Positions 21,804 to 30,313 of a stretch of DNA of 64,000 bases are shown piece after piece. The position numbers and the translations under genes are program-made. Origin of the DNA: Mycolicibacterium sphagni (lineage in GTDB: Bacteria; Actinomycetota; Actinomycetes; Mycobacteriales; Mycobacteriaceae); the NCBI RefSeq assembly GCF_002250655.1, contig NZ_NOZR01000005.1:227217-291216 (forward strand). The letters are read 5' to 3'. Numbering within the stretch: the stretch's first letter is position 1; each line of letters opens with the position of its first letter. The notes under the pieces are model-generated. The model saw only the letters and a list, made by a program, of their open reading frames with translations. It was not told the origin of the DNA and ran no database searches.

Positions 21804-22927
21804 TAGCGCTTCCCCTCGTCCATCAGGTCCACGAATTGGTCGAACAGATAGTTCGCGTCGTGTGGCCCGGCCGCGGCCTCCGGGTGGTACTGCACCGAAA
21901 AGGCCTTTCCGTTCGCAAGTTTGATGCCCTCGACCACCCCGTCGTTGGCACAGGTGTGGCTGACCAGCGCCGGGCCGAAGTCGGTGTCGAAGTGCTCACC
22001 GGCTTCGCCTTCCAGTGCGAAGCCGTGGTTCTGCGCGGTGATCGCCACCGTGCCGGTGGCGTGGTCGATGACCGGCACGTTGATGCCGCGGTGGCCGAAC
22101 ACCATCTTGTAGGTGGACCGCCCCAGCGCCCGGCCCAGGATCTGGTTGCCGAAACAGATCCCGAACAAAGGGATTTCGGCGCCCAGGACCTCCCGGGTCA
22201 CCCCGACGACGTGGTCGGCGGTGGCCGGGTCGCCCGGGCCGTTGGACAGGAACACTCCGTCCGGCTTCAGCTCCGCGATCTGGGAGAAGGTGGCCGACGA
22301 GGACAACACATGGGTCCGGATGCCGCGCTTGGCGAAGTTGCGCGGGGTGTTGGTCTTGATGCCGAGGTCGAGCGCGACGACGGTGAGTCGATGCGCCCCT
22401 TCGGGTTCCACGATGTAGGCCTGGGGGGTGCTGACCTGCCCGGCCAGATCGGCCCCGAGCATCGCGGGCTGGTTGCGCACCCGGCTCAGCATCTCCTCGG
22501 CGCCGGCCAGGGCGGGGCCGGAGAACACCCCGGCCTTCATCGAGCCGCCGGAGCGCAGATGGCGCACCACCGCGCGGGTGTCCACGCCGGCGATGCCGAC
22601 GATCTGCTGGCGTTTGAGTTCGTCCTCGAGGGTTCCGGTGGCCCGCCAGTTCGAGGGGCGCGGCGACGGGTCGCGCACGACGTAGCCCGCCACCCAGATC
22701 TTGTCTCCGCGGCTCTCGCTGTCCTCCTGGTTCCAGCCGGTGTTGCCGATCTGCGGGGCGGTTGCCACCACGATCTGGCGGTGATAGCTGGGGTCGGTCA
22801 GAGTCTCCTGGTAGCCGGACATCCCGGTGGAGAACACCGCTTCGCCGAGGGTCTGTCCGATCGCACCGAATTCGGTGCCGGTGTAGACCCGCCCGTCCTC
22901 CAAAACCAGATGGGCTTTACCCGTCAC
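21803..22927 (-). CDS. carA: Carbamoyl-phosphate synthase small subunit (glutaminase)
   Basis: 374 aa. The class I glutamine amidotransferase domain has the nucleophile in [15 protein letters not shown] and the His-Glu pair in [12 protein letters not shown]; the N-terminal CarA domain includes [15 protein letters not shown]. It delivers ammonia to CarB. GTG start at 22927 overlaps the preceding membrane-protein stop (GTGA). Confidence 0.96.
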
Positions 22928-23421
22928 GCTGCTTCTCCTGTTGTCGTCCAGCGGGCATAGTCACGGCGGTCGTCGCCGCGAAAGCCCGTATCAATCTCGG
23001 TTCCTGACGGCAGCCGCCACCGAATCGCAAGGATGGCCGCCACCTTCCCGGCCAGCGCGCGTTCAGTGCGAATGGCGGTGATCGCGTCCTGCGGGATCCA
23101 GATCGGGGTCGCGCCCGAGCGCTCGAGCAGGATCCCTTCGGGGTAGCGGGTCAGCACGGCCTTGGACCGGTACCCGAGATCCCCTGCGGCAATGCGCTCC
23201 AGCCAGTGCGGGGCCAGCGTACTGCCGACGTAGAGGCCCGTGGTCGGTGCGACGGTGGCCGAGCCGAGCAGGTCGGGCATGGCCGGCAGTTCGCCCAGCA
23301 GGTCGAATTGCCGCTTGGCCCGCCGCTTCCAGCCGCGCAACATCCGGCCGATCACCACACCGATGATGACCACGATCACGAACGCGAAGACGTACGACCC
23401 GATCGCTGTTCCGGTGTTCAC
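22924..23421 (-). CDS. Conserved pyr-operon membrane protein (Rv1382-like)
   Basis: 165 aa of unknown function. One N-terminal transmembrane segment ([19 protein letters not shown]) leads to a basic stretch ([10 protein letters not shown]) and a cytosolic domain with a PH-like beta pattern ([21 protein letters not shown]). The GTG at 23421 overlaps the pyrC stop and its own stop overlaps carA, so it is translated in step with the pyrimidine enzymes. The same gene occupies this slot in M. tuberculosis (Rv1382, from memory). A role in anchoring or export is only conjecture. Confidence 0.8.
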   Translation of the reverse strand: MNTGTAIGSYVFAFVIVVIIGVVIGRMLRGWKRRAKRQFDLLGELPAMPDLLGSATVAPTTGLYVGSTLAPHWLERIAAGDLGYRSKAVLTRYPEGILLERSGATPIWIPQDAITAIRTERALAGKVAAILAIRWRLPSGTEIDTGFRGDDRRDYARWTTTGEAA

Positions 23422-24746
23422 GCCGGGCTCTTCCCGTCCCGCGCGGTCACAACGCCCCGAAGCAGGGTCGCAGTGACGTTCGCGGGCAACGCCATTGACG
23501 CGAAGGGGGTGTTGGCCGAGCGGCTGGCAAGTCCGCCTCCATCGACCACCCAGGTGGCGTCGGGGTCGACGACGACGAGGTTGGCCGGCTCCCCCACCTC
23601 CAGCGGGCGGCCCTGGTCGTCCAGCCCGACGATACGGGCGGGGTTCTCGCTCATCACCCGCGCGACACCGCGCCAGTCCAGCAGCCCGGTCGCCACCATG
23701 GCCTCGACCACCACCGACAGCGCGGTCTGCAGACCCAGCATGCCCGGCCGGGCCTTGGAGAACTCGCAGCACTTCTCCTGTTCGGCGTGCGGCGCGTGAT
23801 CGGTGGCCACGCAGTCGAGCACGCCGTCGGCCAGCGCCTGGCGTAATGCTTGGACGTCGGCGGCCTCACGCAGCGGCGGGTTCACCCGGTTCACCCCGTC
23901 GTAGCTGGCCAGCCGGCTGTCGTCGAGCAGCAGGTGGTGCGGGGTGACCTCGGCGGTGATCGAAATGCCTTGTTGTTTAGCCCATTTGATGATCTCGACG
24001 GTTCCGGCGGTGGAGGCGTGGCAGATGTGCACGCGGGCGCCGGCGTCGCGGGCCAGCAATGCATCGCGGGCCACGATGGATTCCTCGGCGGCCCGTGGCC
24101 AGCCGGCCAGCCCCAGCTTGGCGGCGTTGGGGCCTTCGTGGGCGACGGCGCCGACGGTCAGCCGCGGCTCCTCGGCGTGCTGGGCGATCAGCACACCAAG
24201 GCCGGTGGCATATTCCAGCGCCCGGCGCATCACCAGCGGGTCGTGCACGCAGATGCCGTCGTCGGAGAACATCTTGACCTGCGCCACACCGGCTGCCATC
24301 AGGCCCATTTCGGTGAGCTGCTTGCCATCCAGCCCCACGGTGACCGCACCGACCGGGTGTACGTCGACCAGGCCGACCTGTTGGCCGCGCCGCCATACGT
24401 GGTCGGTCACCACCGGGCTGTCGGCCACCGGATCGGTGTTTGCCATCGCGAACACCGCGGTGTAGCCACCCAACGCCGCTGCCGCCGAACCGGTTTCGAT
24501 ATCTTCGGCATATTCGCGGCCGGGCTCGCGCAGGTGGGTGTGCAGGTCGACGAAGCCGGGCAGCAGCACCTGGCCGGTGGCGTCGATGACATCGGCGTCC
24601 TCGGGCGCCGTCAGCTTGGGGCCGATCTCGGCGATCTGGCCGTCTGCCAGCAGGACGTCGACGGGGTCACCCTCGCCGTAGAGCCGGACGCCCTTGATGA
24701 GGATCGGCGGGCAGGAGCGCAGCGACTCGGGGATTGAATCTGTCAT
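23418..24746 (-). CDS. pyrC: Dihydroorotase
   Basis: 442 aa type I dihydroorotase, closing carbamoyl-aspartate to dihydroorotate. Metal site motifs are [32 protein letters not shown] and ATDHAPH, with FSDDG at the position where some relatives carry a carboxylated Lys. The ATG at 24746 overlaps the pyrB stop (ATGA). About ten residues longer at the N-terminus than the relatives I recall. Confidence 0.95.
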   Translation of the reverse strand: MTDSIPESLRSCPPILIKGVRLYGEGDPVDVLLADGQIAEIGPKLTAPEDADVIDATGQVLLPGFVDLHTHLREPGREYAEDIETGSAAAALGGYTAVFAMANTDPVADSPVVTDHVWRRGQQVGLVDVHPVGAVTVGLDGKQLTEMGLMAAGVAQVKMFSDDGICVHDPLVMRRALEYATGLGVLIAQHAEEPRLTVGAVAHEGPNAAKLGLAGWPRAAEESIVARDALLARDAGARVHICHASTAGTVEIIKWAKQQGISITAEVTPHHLLLDDSRLASYDGVNRVNPPLREAADVQALRQALADGVLDCVATDHAPHAEQEKCCEFSKARPGMLGLQTALSVVVEAMVATGLLDWRGVARVMSENPARIVGLDDQGRPLEVGEPANLVVVDPDATWVVDGGGLASRSANTPFASMALPANVTATLLRGVVTARDGKSPA

Positions 24747-25696
24747 ACCGACACCGCCTCGTCCGTGCCGACCAGCAGATGGAACAGCACCGCCATCCGC
24801 ACGTGCACACCGTTGGAAACCTGTTGCAGCACAGCCGATTGCGAAGAGTCCGCGGCAGCGAAGGAAATCTCCATACCGCGCAGCATCGGGCCGGGGTGCA
24901 TGACCACCGCGTGTGCGGGCAGCAGGGCCTGCCTGCGATCAGAGAGCCCGTAGCGCACCGAGTACTCCCGCTCCGACGGGAAGAACCCGCCGTTCATCCG
25001 CTCGGCCTGCACCCGCAGCATCATCACCGCGTCAGCGGCGGGCAGTTCGGCGTCCAGGTCGTGCGACACGGTCACCGGCCAGTCGGATACCCCAACGGGC
25101 AGCAGGGTGGGCGGCGAGACCAGCACCACTTCGGCGCCGAGGGTAGCCAGCAGCGACACGTTGGAGCGGGCCACCCGGCTGTGCACGATGTCGCCGACGA
25201 TCACCACCCGGCGCCCCTCGATGTCCCCGAGGCGCTGGCGCAGGGTGAGCGCATCCAGCAGCGCCTGGGTCGGGTGCTCGTGCGTCCCGTCACCGGCATT
25301 GATCACCGACGGGCCACTGCCGTCCGGTTCGGCAGTCCACTCCGCCAACTGTTGGGCCGCACCGGAGGCCGGGTGCCGGATGATCAGCGCATCGGCGCCG
25401 GCGGCCCGCAACGTCAGCGCGGTGTCGCGCAGCGATTCGCCCTTGGCCGCCGAGGATCCCGAGGCACTCACGTTGATCACGTCGGCGCTCATCCACTTAC
25501 CCGCCACCTCGAACGACACCCGGGTGCGGGTGGAGTTCTCGTAGAACATCGTGATGATGGTGCGCCCGCGCAGCGTCGGCAGCTTCTTGACCTCGCGGCC
25601 CAGCAGCGCCTGCCGGAACCGGTCGGCATCGTCGAGGATCGCGGTGGCCTCGTCGCGGGTCAGATCGCCCGCGGAAAGTAAATGTCTGATCGTCAC
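24743..25696 (-). CDS. pyrB: Aspartate carbamoyltransferase catalytic subunit
   Basis: 317 aa, condensing carbamoyl phosphate with aspartate. The carbamoyl-phosphate loop is [14 protein letters not shown] and the aspartate-binding part includes [12 protein letters not shown] and [11 protein letters not shown]. The start is the GTG at 25696 (MTIRHLLSA), 31 bp after pyrR; the longer frame reads back into pyrR. No pyrI regulatory subunit gene is present. Confidence 0.95.
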   Translation of the reverse strand: MTIRHLLSAGDLTRDEATAILDDADRFRQALLGREVKKLPTLRGRTIITMFYENSTRTRVSFEVAGKWMSADVINVSASGSSAAKGESLRDTALTLRAAGADALIIRHPASGAAQQLAEWTAEPDGSGPSVINAGDGTHEHPTQALLDALTLRQRLGDIEGRRVVIVGDIVHSRVARSNVSLLATLGAEVVLVSPPTLLPVGVSDWPVTVSHDLDAELPAADAVMMLRVQAERMNGGFFPSEREYSVRYGLSDRRQALLPAHAVVMHPGPMLRGMEISFAAADSSQSAVLQQVSNGVHVRMAVLFHLLVGTDEAVSV

Positions 25697-25727
25697 GGTT
25701 GTTGCCTGTTCTTCGCGCAAGCGCTCA

Positions 25728-26294
25728 TCAGCGGGCAGGCCCTCCCTGCGGTGCGATCCAGATGCCTTCGATGTCGTCGTCCTCCTCGAGGCGCACCTTG
25801 ACGTTCTCGCTGCGCGAGGTCGGCACGTTCTTGCCGACATAGTCGGCGCGGATCGGCAGTTCGCGGTGGCCGCGGTCGACCAGGACGGCCAGCTGAACCG
25901 CCATCGGCCTGCCGATGTCGCGCAGCGCGTCGAGGGCCGAGCGGACCGACCGTCCGGTGTAGAGCACGTCGTCGACGAGGATCACCAGGGCGTCATCGAT
26001 ACCGCCGGCCGGAATCGAGGTGTCCGCCAGCGCCCGGGGCGGCTTGGAGCCGAGGTCGTCGCGGTACAGCGTGATGTCGAGTCCGCCGCGCTCCACGGCG
26101 ACGCCCGAGAATTCGTCGATCTTCGCTGCCAGTCGCTTGGCCAGTGTGACACCGCGGGTCGGGATGCCCAGCAGGACGACGCGGGGGGAATCGGGCGAGT
26201 CGAGCGCGGTCTTCTCGATGATCTGATGTGCGATGCGGGAAACGGTTCTCCCGACGTCCGCAGCGGACATCAATTCACGGTCGGTAGAGCCCAC
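25728..26294 (-). CDS. pyrR: Bifunctional pyr operon regulator / uracil phosphoribosyltransferase
   Basis: 188 aa. The PRPP-binding motif [21 protein letters not shown] marks the phosphoribosyltransferase fold, and the N-terminal [18 protein letters not shown] is the PyrR family start region. It binds the pyr leader RNA when UMP is plentiful and represses the operon. GTG start at 26294 (MGSTDREL) is supported by AAGGAGG 12 nt upstream, which lies directly behind a PyrR-binding hairpin. Confidence 0.94.
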   Translation of the reverse strand: MGSTDRELMSAADVGRTVSRIAHQIIEKTALDSPDSPRVVLLGIPTRGVTLAKRLAAKIDEFSGVAVERGGLDITLYRDDLGSKPPRALADTSIPAGGIDDALVILVDDVLYTGRSVRSALDALRDIGRPMAVQLAVLVDRGHRELPIRADYVGKNVPTSRSENVKVRLEEDDDIEGIWIAPQGGPAR

Positions 26295-26306
26295 GAGCTG
26301 ACCGGA

Positions 26307-26332
26307 CCTCCTTCTCCGCCTCTCTGGACGGA
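26307..26332 (-). promoter_or_regulatory. PyrR-binding hairpin and Shine-Dalgarno of the pyr leader
   Basis: In the transcript the conserved loop UCCAGAGAGG (26328-26319) is closed by UCCG (26332-26329) and CGGA (26318-26315), matching the known PyrR recognition consensus. The pyrR Shine-Dalgarno AAGGAGG (26313-26307) begins one base after the stem. No terminator/antiterminator pair is seen, so PyrR binding would block ribosome access, consistent with published translational control in M. smegmatis. Confidence 0.8.
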
Positions 26333-26359
26333 TCGTTAAAGGATGTCGAACTGCCGGGC

Positions 26360-26365
26360 AGCTTA
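26360..26365 (-). promoter_or_regulatory. Putative -10 element of the pyr operon
   Basis: Minus-strand hexamer TAAGCT (fits the mycobacterial TANNNT) about 66 nt before the pyrR GTG. This would give a leader just long enough to contain the PyrR hairpin. No good -35 was seen. Confidence 0.35.
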
Positions 26366-26430
26366 GCACCCATCCGGCACTCTTCCCGAACCGAGATTGT
26401 GTGTTGAGGGCTGGCCTGGTCTGTGGTCAG

Positions 26431-26436
26431 TAGACT
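26431..26436 (+). promoter_or_regulatory. Putative -10 for a leaderless serine hydrolase transcript
   Basis: TAGACT is followed after 7 nt by the GTG at 26444, the geometry of a leaderless mycobacterial mRNA. It supports 26444 over the GTG at 26423, which would lie upstream of the transcript. Confidence 0.45.
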
Positions 26437-26443
26437 CCCCCCG

Positions 26444-27646
26444 GTGAATCTCACAGACAATCGCACCTCTGTCGTACAGGCGGTGGATTCCGGTCTGCTG
26501 TCCGGAGCCGTGACGCTGGCATGGCACCGCGGCAGCGTCGTGCAGGTCAACGAGATCGGCTACCGCGATGTCGAGGCCGGGCTACCCATGCAGCGCGACA
26601 CCATCTTCCGAGTCGCCTCGATGACCAAGCCGGTGACGGTCGCGGCGGCGATGGCACTCGTCGACGAAGGCAAGCTTGGGCTGTCGGACCCGGTCACGCG
26701 TTGGCTGCCGGAGCTGGCCGACATGCAGGTGCTCATCGATCCGACGGGTCCACTGGATCGCACCGTGCCGGCGCAGCGGCCGATCACCATCGACGACCTG
26801 ATGACTCACCGCAGCGGGCTGGCCTACGTGTTCTCCGTGCTCGGCCCGATCAGCAAGGCGTACGCCCGGGTGTCCCTGCGCCAGGACCAGGATCACTGGC
26901 TCGCCGAGATCGCCCAGTTGCCGCTGGTCCACCAGCCCGGCGAACGGCTCACCTATAGCCACGCCACCGACGTCCTCGGGATCGCCTTGTCGCGGATCGA
27001 AGGTAAGTCGCTGCACACCGTGCTCACCGAGCGGGTTTTCGAGCCACTCGGCATGGCGGACACCGGCTTCTTCATCTCCCCCGACAAGCGGTCCCGGTCG
27101 GCCACGATGTACCGCCTCGACGAAGAAACCGGGCTGCAGCATGACGCGATGAGTCCGATACCCGTGACTGAGCCGCGGTTCTGTCAGGGCGGGGCTGGCC
27201 TGGTGACGACCGTCGACGACTACCTGCGCTTTGCCCGGATGCTCTTGGGCGACGGCGACATCGACGGGACACGGGTGCTCTCGCAGTCGTCGGTGCAGCT
27301 GATGCGCACCGACCGGCTGACCGTGGAACAGAAGCAGCACCCGTTCCTGGGACTACCGTTCTGGACGGGCAGGGGCTTCGGGCTGAATCTGTCGGTAGTC
27401 ACCGATCCGGCCAAATCCGCGCAGTTGTACGGCCCCGGCGGGCTGGGCACGTTCAGCTGGCCCGGCGCCTACGGAACCTGGTGGCAGGCCGACCCGGCCA
27501 ACGATCTGATCCTGATCTACCTGATCCAGAACTATCCGAGTCTGAGCGCACCGGCGGCCGCGGTGGCCGGCAACACGTCGCTGGCCAAGTTGCAGTCGGT
27601 GCAGCCTAAGTTCGTGCGGCGTACGTATCAGGCATTACAGATCTAG
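26444..27646 (+). CDS. Serine hydrolase, beta-lactamase class C / esterase EstB type
   Basis: 400 aa. The acylating serine motif SMTK is at residues 59-62 (RVASMTKPVT), followed by LMTHRSGLAY and the second motif position YSH at 171-173 (YxN in beta-lactamases). It lacks a signal peptide, so an intracellular esterase or peptidase-like role is more likely than beta-lactam resistance. Start 26444 is chosen from the leaderless -10 geometry. It opens the accessory segment and is divergent from pyrR. Confidence 0.85.
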   Translation: MNLTDNRTSVVQAVDSGLLSGAVTLAWHRGSVVQVNEIGYRDVEAGLPMQRDTIFRVASMTKPVTVAAAMALVDEGKLGLSDPVTRWLPELADMQVLIDPTGPLDRTVPAQRPITIDDLMTHRSGLAYVFSVLGPISKAYARVSLRQDQDHWLAEIAQLPLVHQPGERLTYSHATDVLGIALSRIEGKSLHTVLTERVFEPLGMADTGFFISPDKRSRSATMYRLDEETGLQHDAMSPIPVTEPRFCQGGAGLVTTVDDYLRFARMLLGDGDIDGTRVLSQSSVQLMRTDRLTVEQKQHPFLGLPFWTGRGFGLNLSVVTDPAKSAQLYGPGGLGTFSWPGAYGTWWQADPANDLILIYLIQNYPSLSAPAAAVAGNTSLAKLQSVQPKFVRRTYQALQI

Positions 27647-27672
27647 ACCGGCACCGACATCCGGGCTTCGGG

Positions 27673-28644
27673 TCAGGGCTTCTGTGAAATATGTGCCGTC
27701 CGGTCATGGCCCGGGTGACTGAAGGTGATCTCCAGCGTCCGGAGATAGGTGTGCAGACCGGCATCCTGAATCGGAAGCACATGAGCGTCGGCGCCGGATT
27801 CATTGTGGTGGGAGTGCCAGTACCCCGGCGGTGTGACGAAACTCGCTCCGGGAGACCAATCTTCGCGATGGCCGTCCTTGATCATGCCGGACTCGTCGAG
27901 CTCGGTGCCGATCATCGTGTAACAGCCGGGCTGACAATCGATCACGAAGTCCAGTGCCACTGACTCGTGCCGATGCGGATATTGCACCTGGCCTGCCGGA
28001 AGGATTCCGAACATGGCCCACAGGGTGTGGGTGATGGTCCGCGTCTGCGGAAACTGGCTGTTGGCCAGCAATACGCTGACGCGGTTCGCGGTTGCGGTCG
28101 TCGGATCTTCGAGGATCTGTGTGAGTTTTTCCTGCGCCTTCGAATGTTCGTAGAAGGTGGGAGCGAATCGTGCAACCGTCGGCGAGGCACCCAAATACCG
28201 CAACAACGGGGCATCATGTACCCAGTAAAGGCCGGCCTCCCCGTCGCTGGAATGCAGCGCGTGACCGTGGGCGGGCAATACCAAGAAGTCGCCCGCCGTC
28301 CAGTGGATGGTCTCGCCACAGGCATCGGTTCGCCCGCTACCCGAGAATACGAAGAAGAGCTGGCTACTGGCCTCGGCTGTTGTCATGATCGAACCGCGCG
28401 CAATGCGAATGAAATTCGCGCACAGCGCCGGACTCGTCGCTGGACCAGCGCAGCCCAGCTCATCGCTGAGGTCCAAGGGCTGGATCCGGGTCGGACCGTC
28501 CGCGAAGAACTCAGGCGAGAAGGCGCGGTAGGGCACGCTTGAGATCAGGCCTTGGCGTAAAGGATTGGCGGCCGAACTGTAGTCGAAGTACTGCGCTTCG
28601 GCCGTGAGGTGTGCAGACTGGGGCGGCGTTGCGATGTTGGGCAC
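27673..28644 (-). CDS. Bicupin protein, gentisate-dioxygenase-like
   Basis: 323 aa with two cupin barrels. The first (about 85-165) has SGSGRTDACGETIHWTAGD and LPAHGHALH; the second (about 200-300) has the metal motif YPHRHESVALDFVI and PPGYWHSHHNE. Ring-cleaving bicupins such as gentisate 1,2-dioxygenase share this plan, but no aromatic-degradation genes are next to it, so the substrate is unknown. GTG start at 28644 with GAGAGG upstream. It is cytosolic and lies 132 bp downstream of the PGRS gene. Confidence 0.72.
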   Translation of the reverse strand: MPNIATPPQSAHLTAEAQYFDYSSAANPLRQGLISSVPYRAFSPEFFADGPTRIQPLDLSDELGCAGPATSPALCANFIRIARGSIMTTAEASSQLFFVFSGSGRTDACGETIHWTAGDFLVLPAHGHALHSSDGEAGLYWVHDAPLLRYLGASPTVARFAPTFYEHSKAQEKLTQILEDPTTATANRVSVLLANSQFPQTRTITHTLWAMFGILPAGQVQYPHRHESVALDFVIDCQPGCYTMIGTELDESGMIKDGHREDWSPGASFVTPPGYWHSHHNESGADAHVLPIQDAGLHTYLRTLEITFSHPGHDRTAHISQKP

Positions 28645-28776
28645 CGGGCAATCCTCTCGGACGAATGGTTGTCGTGCTCGCTTTCGCCCGAAATCGGCCC
28701 GACAGTTGGCAATCTTGCCGCTCATGTGCAAATAGGCTGCGCACCAATCGTTGTCGGGGTGCGCGGCCTACCTGCG

Positions 28777-30258
28777 TCAGCGCCCTTTCGAAGCCGCGCG
28801 TGATCTCGCCGAGCCGGTCGCGGCTCCTGATTTGGTTGCGGCTACCGACTTCGCGGTCTTTGCGGCACCGGAATCGGCCCCGTTGCCGGCTTGGCCGTCG
28901 GCACCCTTCCTGCCGTCGATCCCGAACGGGCCACCCTTACCGCCCGCACCGCCGACACCGGAAGAAGCCGAGCCGGAGCCGAATGACACGGCTTCACCAC
29001 CGTCACCACCGTTACCACCGCTCGACAGCGCGACACCACTGCCGCCGACACCGCCGTCGCCGGCGTACGCGTCACCATCATCGGAGAACCCTCCGCCACC
29101 GGTGCCGCCGTGCCCGCCTGCGCCGATGCTGACCTTTCCGCCAGCACCACCTCCGCCACCGACACCCGTCGCCGCGGTGAAGGCATCGCCGTCACCGCCG
29201 TTGCCACCGTTGCCTGAGGCGCCGAACGCCCCCTGGCCGCCCTGTCCACCGTCACCACCGAAAGCGATATCGCTGGAGTCGTCACTGGTCGCCTGGGCGT
29301 CGCCGCCCCGCCCTCCGGAGCCACCGGAGCCGATCAAACCGAGACCTCCCGCGCCACCGTTGCCGGCCACGGCGGTTCCGTTCGCAGCCACCGCATTCCC
29401 GCCGGTGCCGCCGTGACCGCCCAGCCCCAGAAAGCCGCCCCTGCCACCGGCACCGCCGTCGCCGCCGAACGCTTCACCGCTGCCGGTCCGGATGTCGGAA
29501 CCTCCGTCGCCCCCCGCACCGCCGAATCCGAACAGGGCTGCCCCGGAACCGCCCGCGCCACCGTCACCCGCCGCCGCCAGCTGGACGCCATTCTCGTCGT
29601 ACACGGCATCGGTGCCACGACCGCCGTTGCCGCCGATTCCCATGAACAAGCCGGCGTTACCGCCCCGGCCGCCGTTCGCGCCATTGCCGCCGTTGCCGAA
29701 CAGGATTCCGCCGTTGCCGCCATTGCACGCGTCACCCGCGCAGTCGGCCGGCGCGTCGATCCCGTTGCCGATGTAGAAGTGGACGAGAGCGGCCACCTCA
29801 TCGAGCGGGCCGGCCGCCGAAGCAGCCGCAGCGACCGTAGCGCGCTGGCTGGAGTGGCTGGCGTGCACCGGTGCCAGGGTCGGTGCGGCGAAGGTGCGAG
29901 CAGCACCCGGCGTCTTCGCTTTCATCGCAAAGGAATTCGTGACCTTTGGGATGGTCGGACCCACGATAACCCCCGGTGACGACTTCGCGGAGACGGCTGA
30001 ATCTTCGCGAGATGATGAGACGACCGGGAGCCCTGCCTCGCCGGCGGAACCGGCCAGTGCGGCAGCCACGGCTGTGGAGGCCAACGGGATCGCTTCGGCC
30101 GCGCGCACGTCGCCGGTCGGCGCGGCCGACTGCGCGGCCGACTGCGCGGCCGCAGGCATGATCACAGACCCGGCGACCACCACACCGGTGATCACCGGCG
30201 GCGCGAACGTACCCATGCACCGGCCGACGATCCCGCAGAAACTACGAATTTCGAACAC
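28777..30258 (-). CDS. Secreted PGRS-type glycine-rich protein without PE domain
   Basis: 493 aa. A hydrophobic N-terminus (residues 18-40, PPVITGVVVAGSVIMPAAAQSA) looks like a signal peptide. An Ala/Ser/Thr-rich region follows to about 150, then FYIGNGIDAPADCAGDACNG, which resembles the junction seen before PGRS repeats. Residues 179-455 are Gly-Gly-X/Asn repeats (GGNGG, GGAGG, GGDGG, LFGNGG) as in PE_PGRS proteins. The C-terminal 40 residues are basic Ala/Ser/Lys/Arg. There is no PE (Pro-Glu) helix pair for type VII secretion. GTG at 30258 has GAGGAG upstream. It follows the pore-former-like gene by 55 bp on the same strand. Confidence 0.8.
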   Translation of the reverse strand: MFEIRSFCGIVGRCMGTFAPPVITGVVVAGSVIMPAAAQSAAQSAAPTGDVRAAEAIPLASTAVAAALAGSAGEAGLPVVSSSREDSAVSAKSSPGVIVGPTIPKVTNSFAMKAKTPGAARTFAAPTLAPVHASHSSQRATVAAAASAAGPLDEVAALVHFYIGNGIDAPADCAGDACNGGNGGILFGNGGNGANGGRGGNAGLFMGIGGNGGRGTDAVYDENGVQLAAAGDGGAGGSGAALFGFGGAGGDGGSDIRTGSGEAFGGDGGAGGRGGFLGLGGHGGTGGNAVAANGTAVAGNGGAGGLGLIGSGGSGGRGGDAQATSDDSSDIAFGGDGGQGGQGAFGASGNGGNGGDGDAFTAATGVGGGGGAGGKVSIGAGGHGGTGGGGFSDDGDAYAGDGGVGGSGVALSSGGNGGDGGEAVSFGSGSASSGVGGAGGKGGPFGIDGRKGADGQAGNGADSGAAKTAKSVAATKSGAATGSARSRAASKGR

Positions 30259-30313
30259 TCTCAGTTCTCCTCTGAGTTCAGCTGCGCGACAGTCTTGTTC
30301 GTCGAACGCGGCG

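Noticed and set aside
26444..27646. Beta-lactamase conferring resistance
   Set aside because: No signal peptide and no canonical YxN (YSH instead); EstB-like esterases share the SxxK fold.
28751..29416. Long plus-strand Pro-rich open frame opposite the PGRS gene
   Set aside because: It is the antisense of GGX repeats (GGN codons read as Pro/Ala) and has no signal, start context or domain.
28777..30258. CRISPR or tandem satellite array suggested by the regular GCC/CCG pattern
   Set aside because: The periodicity is that of Gly-Gly-X codons within one open frame, with no unique spacers.
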